NCBI RefSeq assembly: GCF_016892765.1
Contig: NZ_JAFEMD010000055.1
Coordinates: forward strand, 1 to 34,584
Length of the DNA: 34,584 nucleotides
Source of the DNA: Microvirga arvi
Lineage (GTDB): Bacteria; Pseudomonadota; Alphaproteobacteria; Rhizobiales; Beijerinckiaceae
Reading direction: 5' to 3'
Part shown: positions 26,858-34,494 of the stretch, piece after piece
Layout of the letters: the number at the start of each line of letters is the position of its first letter
How positions within the stretch are numbered: the stretch's first letter is position 1
The notes under the pieces: generated by a model
Databases searched by the model: none
What the model was told of the DNA's origin: nothing
Seen by the model: the letters and a program-made list of their open reading frames with translations, nothing else
Made by a program: the position numbers and the translations under genes

Positions 26858-27202
26858 ATGACCGCCCGAAAAGCTGATATCTGCCTTCCCTCCCGCACGC
26901 CTGCCTATGTCTCACGTGAGATCGGCTCAGCCGAGATCGGGGTCTCGCCGGGAACATGGGACAAATGGGTTGCGAGAGGGATCCTGCCGCCTAAAGCTCC
27001 AAGCTTTCCTGAGAGCACTCCCCGCTGGAGATGGGCTGATGTGGACGCCCGTCTGGCAGCTTCTAACAGGGTAGCCTCTTCCGGAATTGCTGGTCAGCTG
27101 GACGCGAAGGGCACCAACTATAGCGACCCCTTCGTTGCGAGCGCTCATAAATTCGCAGACGTAGGAAGGAAGCGGCGCCGGAAGGCACGGGTAGGAGACT
27201 AA
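26858..27202 (+). CDS. AlpA/excisionase-like helix-turn-helix protein
   Basis: 114 residues. The core YVSREIGSAEIGVSPGTWDK followed by WVARGILPPKAPSF and PRWRWADVDARLAA has the layout of AlpA/MerR-type excisionases: the first helix selects DNA, and a wing ends with W-x-W-x-DVD. The C-terminal tail is basic (RKRRRKAR). Such proteins control excision or phage gene expression. No integrase is found near it, so it belongs to a remnant. It starts 137 nt from the divergent three-gene unit. Confidence 0.65.
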   Translation: MTARKADICLPSRTPAYVSREIGSAEIGVSPGTWDKWVARGILPPKAPSFPESTPRWRWADVDARLAASNRVASSGIAGQLDAKGTNYSDPFVASAHKFADVGRKRRRKARVGD

Positions 27203-27229
27203 CCGCCGAGCCCCGGAGATGAAGCTACC

Positions 27230-27544
27230 TCACTCATCCTCGCCTTCTTGCTGCTTCTGCCCGGTCTTGAACTCCAGGCGGCTTTGTGCTGAGAAACGGT
27301 TGTCGCGCCGAGCAGCATCCCGAGCAAGTGCCTTCACGAACTCAACAAGGAGGGGGTCGAGGGGAGGAAGGTCCTTTGTGCACTCTTTAAAAGCACTCTG
27401 GGCGCGTGCTATCTCCTGCGCATCACCGCCGGCCAGAGCCCTTTCCAGGTCTTGAACCAGAGGATTCTCGCTGAGCGCGTCAAGCGCTCGCTTGGTCCCC
27501 TCACGTGCGTCCTTTTCGGAGATGATGTTTCTGTCACGCGTCAT
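27230..27544 (-). CDS. Small hypothetical protein downstream of XRE gene
   Basis: 104 residues, charged and helical (EKDAREGTKRALDALSENPL, VQDLERALAGGDAQEIARAQ), with no known domain. Its start overlaps the end of the XRE gene by 11 nt, so both are co-transcribed from the repressor side. Confidence 0.55.
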   Translation of the reverse strand: MTRDRNIISEKDAREGTKRALDALSENPLVQDLERALAGGDAQEIARAQSAFKECTKDLPPLDPLLVEFVKALARDAARRDNRFSAQSRLEFKTGQKQQEGEDE

Positions 27545-27812
27545 CAGCGCTTCCCTTCTCCTGTGATCCTAACCGTCGTTCTCCGGCGGTTAGCTGATCC
27601 GGCCGCTTTCCTTCGTCTGGCCGGGCAATCTTAAGCCGAACTCCGAGCTGCTCGCCTTCGTCAAATTCGATTCCCACAGCCTCGAAGCTCCCTCGGATTC
27701 GGTCAGCCGTATCACCGCGACCGCCAAGCGGACAGCCGACAGCTTCAAGTCTAGCGACCGTGGGCTCTGACACTCCAGAAGCCTTTGCTAGGTCGGCCTG
27801 CGACCATGACAA
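27534..27812 (-). CDS. XRE-family DNA-binding protein, 5' end damaged
   Basis: The core SWSQADLAKASGVSEPTVAR is a classic Cro/C1-type helix-turn-helix. A TTG at 27812 is the only start in this frame. Just upstream, an ATG at 27843 reads MLAAHRR in another frame. Deleting one T from the following TAGCG joins them as MLAAHRRSALLSWSQADLA, the usual family start. So the gene probably carries a +1 frameshift at its 5' end, or starts at TTG in shortened form. It lies back to back with a Rha-like gene, as phage repressors do. Confidence 0.7.
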   Translation of the reverse strand: MSWSQADLAKASGVSEPTVARLEAVGCPLGGRGDTADRIRGSFEAVGIEFDEGEQLGVRLKIARPDEGKRPDQLTAGERRLGSQEKGSADDA

Positions 27813-27851
27813 AAGAGCGCTAGCGCCGATGCGCCGCCAGCATCTGAGGGC

Positions 27852-28361
27852 GTGTCGCGTGCTGGCGGCCCAAGGATCCTAGATATAAGGCTGTCTGAGG
27901 TGCTGGGGATCAACCCGCCTGAGGACATCCGGCGGCTGATCGCCAAGCATCAGGCCTCGCTCCGCCAGCTGGGCGGGGTCGCGCTTCAGGAGATGCCAGG
28001 AGACACCCTCATGTTGGGAGCATACCTGAACACGCGCCAAGCGGCGTTCATCGCCGCGAAGGTCGACACCCCGAAAGCGGTCGAGATAACCCTCAACAAG
28101 GCCAGGACGTTCGCTCCGAAGACAGCCCTCATGCCCAAGATGAACCACGAGCGATTCCGCCGGCAGAAGGTCTATGCACCTGACGTGCCGGTGGAGTTTC
28201 AGGGGAGGCAGCAGGGTCCGTCGAAGGCGGACCTGCGGGCACAGGCGCACGGGCCATGGCGGAGTACCGGAAGCGCGTCAGCAAGGCTCCTGCCGCTCCT
28301 GCACGGCCCAAGACAGAGCCTCCGGTGGTCACACCCGCGAGCACCACCCCGCAGGACCTGA
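27852..28361 (+). CDS. Rha-like phage regulatory protein
   Basis: 169 residues from a GTG start. ILDIRLSEVLGINPPEDIRR then LIAKHQASLRQLG, followed by GAYLNTRQAAFIAAKVDTPK AVEITL split across the core, resembles the Rha/antirepressor N-terminal type, where YLN-x-x-QA-x-FI and a late TPKAVE helix recur. The last about 40 residues are Arg/Pro-rich and overlap the next gene, so the reading frame may be shifted near 28200 and the true C-terminus lost. Confidence 0.55.
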   Translation: MSRAGGPRILDIRLSEVLGINPPEDIRRLIAKHQASLRQLGGVALQEMPGDTLMLGAYLNTRQAAFIAAKVDTPKAVEITLNKARTFAPKTALMPKMNHERFRRQKVYAPDVPVEFQGRQQGPSKADLRAQAHGPWRSTGSASARLLPLLHGPRQSLRWSHPRAPPRRT

Positions 28362-28471
28362 CGATTGCTTGCCAGTGCGGCCATAAGGCTATCATCCACA
28401 AAGCGCCCGCCGACCTCATCGGCCGGCGGCTCCGGTGCACGAGCTGCGGTGAGGAGCCGCTGCCGTTCTGA
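28256..28471 (+). CDS. Small zinc-ribbon protein
   Basis: 71 residues. After a Pro/Ala-rich N-terminus it has CQCGHKAIIHKAPADLIGRR followed by LRCTSCGEEPLPF: two CxC/CxxC pairs placed to bind one zinc. It is probably a phage or island DNA-associated protein. It overlaps the preceding frame by 106 nt. Confidence 0.6.
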   Translation: MAEYRKRVSKAPAAPARPKTEPPVVTPASTTPQDLTIACQCGHKAIIHKAPADLIGRRLRCTSCGEEPLPF

Positions 28472-28518
28472 CGCCTGTGGTCCGAAACGGTGAGCGCTTG
28501 CGACTAGAGTAGCACTCC

Positions 28519-28809
28519 TCAGATTGCGCGCCGTGTCCGCTTCGGATGGCGCTCAGCTAGCCACTCCCAAAATTTCTTCGATGCCCAGCCATACCTGTCG
28601 GATGGGTCTGACTTCATGATGACGAAGTTCGCATCGCCAGCGATGGGCTTGATCAACTCGTGTATCTGTCTCGCCGAGAGATCAGTTGAGACGAACCAAA
28701 TTGCTGAATTGATCCGAAACCAATCGATGTTTGGAGCCTTAAAAACCGATTCGATTCTGCCTGGTTCGATTGAGCCCGCGATCGTGAGGGTATAAAGGGC
28801 ATTCGCCAT
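28519..28809 (-). CDS. Hypothetical protein, SinR/Cas2-like ferredoxin-fold look
   Basis: 96 residues. An order of strand, helix, W-x-I-x-S-x-IWFVSTDLSA, a helix (RQIHELIKPIA) and a strand (NFVIMKSD) recalls the Cas2/SinR-type fold. The match is by layout only, with no clear catalytic residue, so I do not assign nuclease activity. It starts 5 nt after the end of the membrane protein gene upstream. The C-terminus is tryptophan-rich and basic. Confidence 0.55.
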   Translation of the reverse strand: MANALYTLTIAGSIEPGRIESVFKAPNIDWFRINSAIWFVSTDLSARQIHELIKPIAGDANFVIMKSDPSDRYGWASKKFWEWLAERHPKRTRRAI

Positions 28810-28814
28810 CTCTT

Positions 28815-29192
28815 TTACTCCCCTCCTTCGATCATCATCGGAGGCTCAGTTGGTGGCGTACTTGGCAATGCGCCCTCATTCTTTGAACTCATCTCCAACT
28901 GACGCCACTGAATCAACTCGGCTCCTTCAAGTAGAGCAGCGCCAGGATGCCTATTCGCGAACCAGAGAGATCCAAAGTAATAGGCGATGAAGACGAACAC
29001 GACCAATACGGCGAGAATAATTTGATATAGCGGGTCCTTGAGGGACCAGCCAACGACCGCAAGAGCAAATAGAGCTGCTCCGGCTACATAGCTGGTCTTC
29101 CCAACTACGCCTTTCGCTAGGCGGATCCTCTCAACCGATGTCGCCGATATTCCAGCCCCTTCAAGGCCTTTTTTGACCTCATCTGGTATCAT
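28815..29192 (-). CDS. Small two-helix membrane protein
   Basis: 125 residues with two membrane segments at about 36-50 and 58-78 (AGAALFALAVVGW and IILAVLVVFVFIAYYFG). A cytoplasmic N-terminal region precedes them, and a Pro/Glu-rich tail ends the protein. It is co-transcribed with the small protein downstream. Membrane-anchor plus soluble partner pairs are common in defence and toxin modules, but no effector domain is visible. Confidence 0.65.
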   Translation of the reverse strand: MIPDEVKKGLEGAGISATSVERIRLAKGVVGKTSYVAGAALFALAVVGWSLKDPLYQIILAVLVVFVFIAYYFGSLWFANRHPGAALLEGAELIQWRQLEMSSKNEGALPSTPPTEPPMMIEGGE

Positions 29193-29252
29193 AGGCGCGA
29201 ACGTACCTTATACCTGGGCTTTATTCTCCTGCTCGTAGCCAGTAACCCACGT

Positions 29253-29327
29253 GGCGTGCGCGCCCCGGCTCGAACCGGCAACCAGACCGTTATGAGCGGC
29301 CGGCTCTAACCATTGAGCTACACGCCC
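29253..29327 (-). tRNA. tRNA-like gene, anticodon CAU (tRNA-Ile2 type), altered 3' half
   Basis: On the minus strand the acceptor GGGCGTG, the D-arm with GGTTA, and the anticodon arm with loop CTCATAA are those of tRNA-Ile(CAU). The T-arm GCCGG-TTCGAGC is not matched by a proper 3' strand: CGGGG and GCG follow, and CACGCC pairs with the acceptor three nucleotides late. The molecule is 75 nt with three extra bases, and no CCA follows. It may be a degenerate or chimeric copy. Confidence 0.6.
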
Positions 29328-29350
29328 ATGCATTCAGGGCTCGTTGGATG

Positions 29351-31810
29351 CTAGACCTCGATCGGGATGGCAAGCTGGTTCGCGATGCTGGTGTAAAGGT
29401 CCACCTCAGCCTCGGGCGCTCGCAGCGATACCAACAATGAGTAGCGAGCGGATCGTTCCCACCGCTGCAATCCTGGCTTTTCCTTCCACCAGCCACTTAC
29501 AGGGAAGATGCCAATGGCATCGCGATCGGCGAGGGCAGCAGCGCTGCCTCGCCAGATGTCAGAGTGGATAGATCCGCGATCGCGGATTGTGCCCAGGAGC
29601 CACTCATCTGCGCCTGCAGCTGCCCCAACTTGCCCCTCTTCCTCAGCTTCGGCTGCGCGATTGATCCTTTGCCTGAACTGCTGAAGATTCTCCAGCGAGC
29701 GCTTCACGGCGAAGCGGAGCGCGTGCGAGGCGTAGCGGTGCCGGCGGGTCCAGCCGCGCTCGCCCGGGTTCGGCTCGACGAAATAGGACAAGGTGGCCCG
29801 AAGCTCGACGTCCTGGTCGCCGAGCGCGAGCAGCTCGTCGCGCGGCCAGGGCAGCTGGTGCAGGTGCATGTCGCGCGTCTTGATCGCCGATCCGTCCTTT
29901 CGGAAGGGCAGCAGCGCGTCCTCGACCATCAAGGTGGCGTCGTTCGAGGCGCTGAGGAGCGCGCGCTCGAGGGCGGGCACGCCCCAGCCGTACCGTCGCA
30001 GCAGCGCCGCGCGCTGCGCCTGCGAACCGGCGGCATCGAACCAGGCGCGCATCGCCGGCGTCCACTCGGCCGAGTGCACCATCAGCCCACGGACCGTTTC
30101 CGCCCAGAGCTCTGGGCGCTCGGCGATGATGCTGGCTGAGAAGTTGGCGGCCAATGCGGCGGCGCTGCTCGTGTCGCCGAAGCTGTCGAACAGTCTCATG
30201 TTCGGCCGGTAGTGGGTGGTGACGAGCTGGAGATCGTCGATCGCCTCCGCCGGGTTCACGCCGTCGTGCGCGAAGTTTCCGCCCTCGAACACGACGTCGG
30301 GCCGGATCGGCCATTGGCGGTCCCAGACGTTGGATGTGCGACTGGCCGGCGACAAATCGCCTGCCGGTGCGAGCGCGTTCCAGCCTTCGAAGTCGGTGTG
30401 GGTGATCGTCGTCTTGTCGGTATAGGCCCCGACGACGAGCGCGTTCCAAGCCTGGCACGGGTTCTCGGCCTCAGCCAGATCGTTGGCGTCTAGATATTCG
30501 TCCGCGACGATCGGATCGCGGATGTTCCCGGCCGCGAGCACCATCAGCCGGCGTTGATCGCCGCCGCCGTAGCAGAGCTTGTCGACGGTCGCCGACCAGG
30601 ACGAGGGTCGGCCGCGCCCCAACCCCACGTTGCTGGTGACTGCCATGCAAAACAACCGGCGCCGGCCGGGCGCCGCCGCTTCGACCTTGCCAATGCCGAC
30701 CTCGGTGACGGCGCCGTAGAGCTCCGGATCATTCTGCGCATTGGGCGGCAGCACCTTCACGGTCTCGAGCCGATGCGCGAGCTCGATCACCTCTCCGGTC
30801 GCAAGCGCGGCCTCCAGGTCGCGATAGAGGGCGACACCCGCCATCATCGTGCCGTGGCCCGTCCAGAAGGCGCTGTCGCCCACGCCCCAGGCGTCGTCAT
30901 AAGCGTGCTGATCCTCTGGCTCGAGGCCGGGCGCGATCAGTGGATGACCTTGGGTGCAGCCGCTATCGAGCACACAGACGGCCGGCGCGAGCGCGCCAGG
31001 CGCCACGGCGCGATCGATGAGGTCGCCCGCCCAATCGGCCTGATCGACAGGGCGCATATCGAGGAAGAAGCTAGGGCTATCCTTGGGCGCCCGTAGCTCC
31101 GCAACCGCGTCCGTGTTCGCTACCAGCCGCGCCATGGTCTCCGTGTCGGCGAGCGCGAGCACGACATCGCGCTCAGGGAAGCTCACGAGGTGCGGCTTCA
31201 CCGTGACTTCGAGACGCGCAGCGACGGCGCGGAAGTTGGGCAGCCGCCTGTCGCGGAGCCAGACCTCCCACCAGACCCTAACACCGTCACCTGGGAAGAG
31301 ATCGTCCGCGTCGGTGAACAGCGAGCGCAGCGCCGAGAGCCGCACGTCCTCAATCCGCGCAACCAGATTCTGGTTCTTCGGCTTGCCGCCCGCCGTCTCC
31401 CCGTTCCGGTACTGCTCAACCTTGTGCGTGAAGTATTCAGCCTGCGCTTCGGGCACGAATACCGTGGCGCGCACCGTTTCGGCGTCCTCTGTGGGCGGAT
31501 GGACGGCAACCAATTCGATCTTCTTCGGCCGGTTCTCCAGCCCGTCTAGAGCCGCCTGATGCTCCACCGGCACCTCGAAATCGAGGTAAAAGCCGGCTTC
31601 GCCTTCTGCGAGTTGCGGATCGCGCGCCAAGAGCTGGTGCCGCGCTCCGGCGATCGCCAGCCCGAGCGCCTGTTCAAGCTTTGCGGCGTGCGCCGCCCGA
31701 GCACGGGCTGGCGGTAGTCCGCGGCTGCCGCGACGAGGTGAGGTGTAGATTTCGCTTTCGCCGCCACCCTGCATCAGGAAGTGTGGCCGGTTCCGGGGTG
31801 CCTTCGCCAT
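29351..31810 (-). CDS. ietS: IetS, subtilisin-like serine protease of the IetAS module
   Basis: 819 residues. The S8 triad is visible: Asp282 in VCVLDSGC, His319 in TGHGTMMAG, and Ser548 in GDTSSAAALAA, with the oxyanion Asn in LAAGN (about 426-429). The N-terminal 270 residues and the C-terminal 270 are non-catalytic and probably regulatory. No signal peptide, so cytoplasmic. IetAS was described on Ti plasmid pTiC58 as a stability/incompatibility system in which the protease is toxic and the AAA ATPase neutralises it; the pair also acts against phages. The ATG lies 4 nt after the ietA stop. Identification rests on the pair: subtilase with upstream AAA ATPase. Confidence 0.9.
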   Translation of the reverse strand: MAKAPRNRPHFLMQGGGESEIYTSPRRGSRGLPPARARAAHAAKLEQALGLAIAGARHQLLARDPQLAEGEAGFYLDFEVPVEHQAALDGLENRPKKIELVAVHPPTEDAETVRATVFVPEAQAEYFTHKVEQYRNGETAGGKPKNQNLVARIEDVRLSALRSLFTDADDLFPGDGVRVWWEVWLRDRRLPNFRAVAARLEVTVKPHLVSFPERDVVLALADTETMARLVANTDAVAELRAPKDSPSFFLDMRPVDQADWAGDLIDRAVAPGALAPAVCVLDSGCTQGHPLIAPGLEPEDQHAYDDAWGVGDSAFWTGHGTMMAGVALYRDLEAALATGEVIELAHRLETVKVLPPNAQNDPELYGAVTEVGIGKVEAAAPGRRRLFCMAVTSNVGLGRGRPSSWSATVDKLCYGGGDQRRLMVLAAGNIRDPIVADEYLDANDLAEAENPCQAWNALVVGAYTDKTTITHTDFEGWNALAPAGDLSPASRTSNVWDRQWPIRPDVVFEGGNFAHDGVNPAEAIDDLQLVTTHYRPNMRLFDSFGDTSSAAALAANFSASIIAERPELWAETVRGLMVHSAEWTPAMRAWFDAAGSQAQRAALLRRYGWGVPALERALLSASNDATLMVEDALLPFRKDGSAIKTRDMHLHQLPWPRDELLALGDQDVELRATLSYFVEPNPGERGWTRRHRYASHALRFAVKRSLENLQQFRQRINRAAEAEEEGQVGAAAGADEWLLGTIRDRGSIHSDIWRGSAAALADRDAIGIFPVSGWWKEKPGLQRWERSARYSLLVSLRAPEAEVDLYTSIANQLAIPIEV

Positions 31811-31814
31811 GTGA

Positions 31815-32804
31815 CTATCGGGACGTGTTCGCGGTGTGCCGCTCTTGGAGGGCGGCGATCAACATCGCAGTGCTGATCTCGTTTGACCCGCTCAGCACCG
31901 CCCCCTTAGCGGCCTCGTCGGCCGCGCGGGCGATCTCCGCCTGGCTCAGCCCTTCTGTTGCCTCGAGAACGCCGCTCCATTCAACGGTCTTGAGGCTGAA
32001 CGTAGACAGCCGATTCTCCACGATGCCGCAGGCGATGTCCGGCGTCGGCAGATCGTAGGTGATAACGTCGTCGAACCGGCGAAACAGCGCCCGGTCAAGG
32101 AGCTCGGGGTGGTTCGTGGCCGCGATGATCAGGCTTGGCCCGTCGTCGTTCTCCAGGAATTGGAGGAAGGAATTCAAGACGCGGCGAATTTCGCCGACAT
32201 CGTTTTGCCCGGCTCGTTGGGTGCCGATCGCATCGAATTCATCGAAAAAGTAGACACCGCGTTGTAGGCCAATCGCGTCGAAGACAAGGCGGAGCCGGGT
32301 CGCTGTCTCGCCCATCAGCTTCCCGATCAGTCCATCGTAGAGCACCGTGAACAGCGGCAGCTTGAGCTCGCCCGCGAGCGCGGCGGCGCTCATCGTCTTG
32401 CCCGAACCCGGCGGCCCGACCAGCAGGAGCTTGCGCCGAGGCGATAACCCATGTGCCCGAAGGCGCTCCTGCTGGCGCTGCTCCTTTATGACCCGCTCCA
32501 GTTTTGCATGTAGATCCGGAGCGAGAACCATGCTGTTGAGGCGTATGTCGGAGTAGCGGGCCGCCAGCAGGCCACCCAGCTCCCCTTTCGGTTGAGCTAG
32601 AGGTACAGGGCCGGCACCCCGACGGGCGACTGTGGAGCTCCGGCCCTTAGCCGAATCGATTAGCTCCCGCAGCTCTTGAGCGAGCTTCCCATGCCCCTGG
32701 CGGGCCTCATGCGCAGCAAGCTGTGTCGCCACCGACAGGAATCGATCGTCGTCGCCGGCAATGTGGCTCTGAAGCAGAGCGACTATGTGACGTGACGTAC
32801 TCAT
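31815..32804 (-). CDS. ietA: IetA, AAA ATPase of the IetAS module
   Basis: 329 residues from the ATG at 32804 (MSTSRHIVALLQSHIAGDDD). The open frame begins 12 codons earlier, but that part is unlike the family. Walker A GPPGSGKT is at 130-137, Walker B VYFFDEFDAIG at 184-194, and IIAATNHPELLDRALFRRFD provides sensor 1 and the arginine fingers. The first about 80 residues are helical. IetA antagonises and probably controls the IetS protease. It is directly upstream of ietS, with a likely promoter in the 33.0-kb area near the tRNA remnants. Confidence 0.9.
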   Translation of the reverse strand: MSTSRHIVALLQSHIAGDDDRFLSVATQLAAHEARQGHGKLAQELRELIDSAKGRSSTVARRGAGPVPLAQPKGELGGLLAARYSDIRLNSMVLAPDLHAKLERVIKEQRQQERLRAHGLSPRRKLLLVGPPGSGKTMSAAALAGELKLPLFTVLYDGLIGKLMGETATRLRLVFDAIGLQRGVYFFDEFDAIGTQRAGQNDVGEIRRVLNSFLQFLENDDGPSLIIAATNHPELLDRALFRRFDDVITYDLPTPDIACGIVENRLSTFSLKTVEWSGVLEATEGLSQAEIARAADEAAKGAVLSGSNEISTAMLIAALQERHTANTSR

Positions 32805-32840
32805 TGGACCGATCCAACCTTCGGGGCTAGAGCATAACAT

Positions 32841-33052
32841 TCATCTAACTTGGGCAACTCACCAAATAGGATAGCGCGATTGTTGTCCAAACAATTTGGA
32901 GCGAGTGGTTACTAGCGGGACGGCCCAATGATCCTGCTTCGGCCCGGCACATCGGGGAGCTTGGCGCGTTACGCCTGCCGCTACTCCAATCGAGCCATAG
33001 CCGGTGGTCACCGACCTCGAATCTTCGATGTCTTTGATTTCTTTGCCGATTT
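32841..33052. promoter_or_regulatory. Upstream region of ietAS
   Basis: No gene is seen. It should hold the ietA promoter, but no consensus pair is evident. The region separates the module from the tRNA-Lys fragment. Confidence 0.3.
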
Positions 33053-33101
<49 letters not shown>

Positions 33102-33180
33102 TCACTCCCGCACGGTACAAGTTGAGAGTGGGACCCAGGAACCCAAGGGGTGATTCAGGAATTTTAGAATATGGCGGGCT

Positions 33181-33239
33181 GCTTACCAACTGCTTACCAG
33201 AGACGTCTTCTAGTAAGCACATCCTCGAACCTACGAGGC
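33181..33239. repeat. Repeat cluster between tRNA-Lys fragment and tRNA-His
   Basis: GCTTACCA occurs at 33181 and 33192, and GTAAGCA in inverse orientation at 33213-33219. Between them lies the palindrome AGACGTCT. CTCGAACCTACGA (33224-33236) repeats the T-arm part of the tRNA-Lys fragment (33070-33082), 154 bp away, within the palindrome CCTCG-AACCTA-CGAGG. This looks like integrase arm/core site debris. Confidence 0.5.
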
Positions 33240-33257
33240 TTAAGCCCTTGATTTCAA

Positions 33258-33334
33258 TGGTACAGCCGCCCCGGCTCGAACGGGGGACCCCCAGATCCAC
33301 AATCTGGTGCTCTAACCAACTGAGCTACGGCTGC
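33258..33334 (-). tRNA. tRNA-His (GTG), intact
   Basis: 77 nt including encoded CCA. Acceptor GCAGCCG/CGGCTGT (first pair G-U), D-arm with GGTTA, anticodon arm CCAGA-TTGTGGA-TCTGG with GTG, and T-arm CCCCG-TTCGAGC-CGGGG. The discriminator is A, and no G precedes position 1. This is the alphaproteobacterial form of tRNA-His, which lacks the universal G-1. Confidence 0.95.
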
Positions 33335-33408
33335 ACGTGAGGCAGGGTGTAATCGCCCGGGCGAGCAATTTCAAGACCTGTTTGGGATCTTGAGGTTCGG
33401 AAATGACA

Positions 33409-33432
33409 GCGGCAGGCCTACGGGCCCGCCGC
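33409..33432. terminator. Hairpin downstream of the TctC-type gene
   Basis: GCGGCAGGCC (33409-33418) and GGCCCGCCGC (33423-33432) pair at nine of ten positions around TACG, 26 nt past the stop of the binding protein. The flanking T-run is weak on both strands. Confidence 0.45.
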
Positions 33433-33457
33433 GTCGCTTTGTCAAGCTTTGGAATCT

Positions 33458-34435
33458 TTATTCCGCTGTGGCGCCGGCAGCCTTGAGGACCGGGGTCCAG
33501 CGGGCGACCTCGCTCTCCACGAGCTTCTGAAGGGCCTCGGGAGTCCGCTCCGTGGCGCTCGGGATTACGCCGCCCAGTTCGAGCAGGCGCTTCTTGGTGT
33601 TCTCGTCGTCCAGGGATTTCATGAGGGCGTCGCTGAGCTTCTTGACCACATCCGGCGGGGTGCCCTTGGGAGCGAACACCGCGTTCCAGGCGCTGACCTC
33701 GTAGCCATCGAGGCCGGCTTCCTTGGTGGTCGGCACGTTCGGCAGCACGGGGGAGCGCTGGGGCGTCGCGATGGCATAGGCCTTGATGTTGCCGCCCTGG
33801 ATCTGCGGCGCGACGTTGACGATCTGGTCGGTCATGAAATCGACCGTGTTGCCCATTAGGTCGTTGAGGGCAGGACCCGTGCCGCGATAGGCCACCATGG
33901 TTGGCTTGGCCTTGACCACGGAGTTGAAGAAGATGCCCGTAGAGTGAGACACGGAGCCCACGCCCGCATGGGCCATGTTCACCTTGTCGGCGTTCTTGGA
34001 CAGGTAATCGAGGAAGCCCTTCAGGTCGTTGGCTGGGAAGTCCTTCTTGGCCACGATCACGATCGGGGTTCCGGCGGCCAGACCGATCGGCGCGAAATCC
34101 TTGGTCGGATCATACTTCAGGTTCGGGTACAGGGCCGGCGCGGCGCCATGCGTGCCCATATGGCCCATCATAATGGTGTAGCCGTCAGCTTGAGACTGAG
34201 CGGCCCGGGTGATGCCAGTGGTGCCGCCAGCGCCTGCTACGTTTTCGATCACGATCTGCTGGCCGAGAGTGCGGCTCATGTTGTCGGTCACGATGCGGGC
34301 CACCACGTCCGTCGGGCCACCGGCCGCGAACGGGACGATCATGGTGATCGGACGGGTGGGATAGCCTTGGGCCTGGGCGCCTGTTGCGGCAATCCCCGCA
34401 ACGGCAGCAAGAGCCAGAGCGATCTTCTTCATCAA
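33458..34435 (-). CDS. Tripartite tricarboxylate transporter binding protein (Bug/TctC family)
   Basis: 325 residues. Signal peptide MMKKIALALAAVAGIAATGA with cleavage near AQA. The family opening YPTRPITMIVPFAAGGPTDVVAR and the later GHMGTHGAAPALYPNLKYDP segment are clear, as is PNVPTTKEAGLDGYEV. It binds a carboxylic acid in the periplasm and hands it to the TctAB membrane parts. GGGAGG stands close to the ATG. The permease lies directly upstream on the same strand. Confidence 0.93.
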   Translation of the reverse strand: MMKKIALALAAVAGIAATGAQAQGYPTRPITMIVPFAAGGPTDVVARIVTDNMSRTLGQQIVIENVAGAGGTTGITRAAQSQADGYTIMMGHMGTHGAAPALYPNLKYDPTKDFAPIGLAAGTPIVIVAKKDFPANDLKGFLDYLSKNADKVNMAHAGVGSVSHSTGIFFNSVVKAKPTMVAYRGTGPALNDLMGNTVDFMTDQIVNVAPQIQGGNIKAYAIATPQRSPVLPNVPTTKEAGLDGYEVSAWNAVFAPKGTPPDVVKKLSDALMKSLDDENTKKRLLELGGVIPSATERTPEALQKLVESEVARWTPVLKAAGATAE

Positions 34436-34494
34436 TTTTCCTCCCTTGGGAAAGTTATGGCCTTACATGTGGGCAAGATGGAGTTGAAGGCAAG

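Noticed and set aside
29253..29327. Calling the tRNA-like gene an elongator tRNA-Met
   Set aside because: The D-arm and anticodon stem sequence follow tRNA-Ile(CAU) rather than tRNA-Met; the 3' half is abnormal in either case.
29564..31559. Long plus-strand frames opposite ietS
   Set aside because: They are antisense shadows of a high-GC gene; none shows a domain, while the minus strand has a full S8 triad.
33122..33340. Plus-strand frame across tRNA-His
   Set aside because: It reads through the antisense of an intact tRNA and is a typical spurious call.
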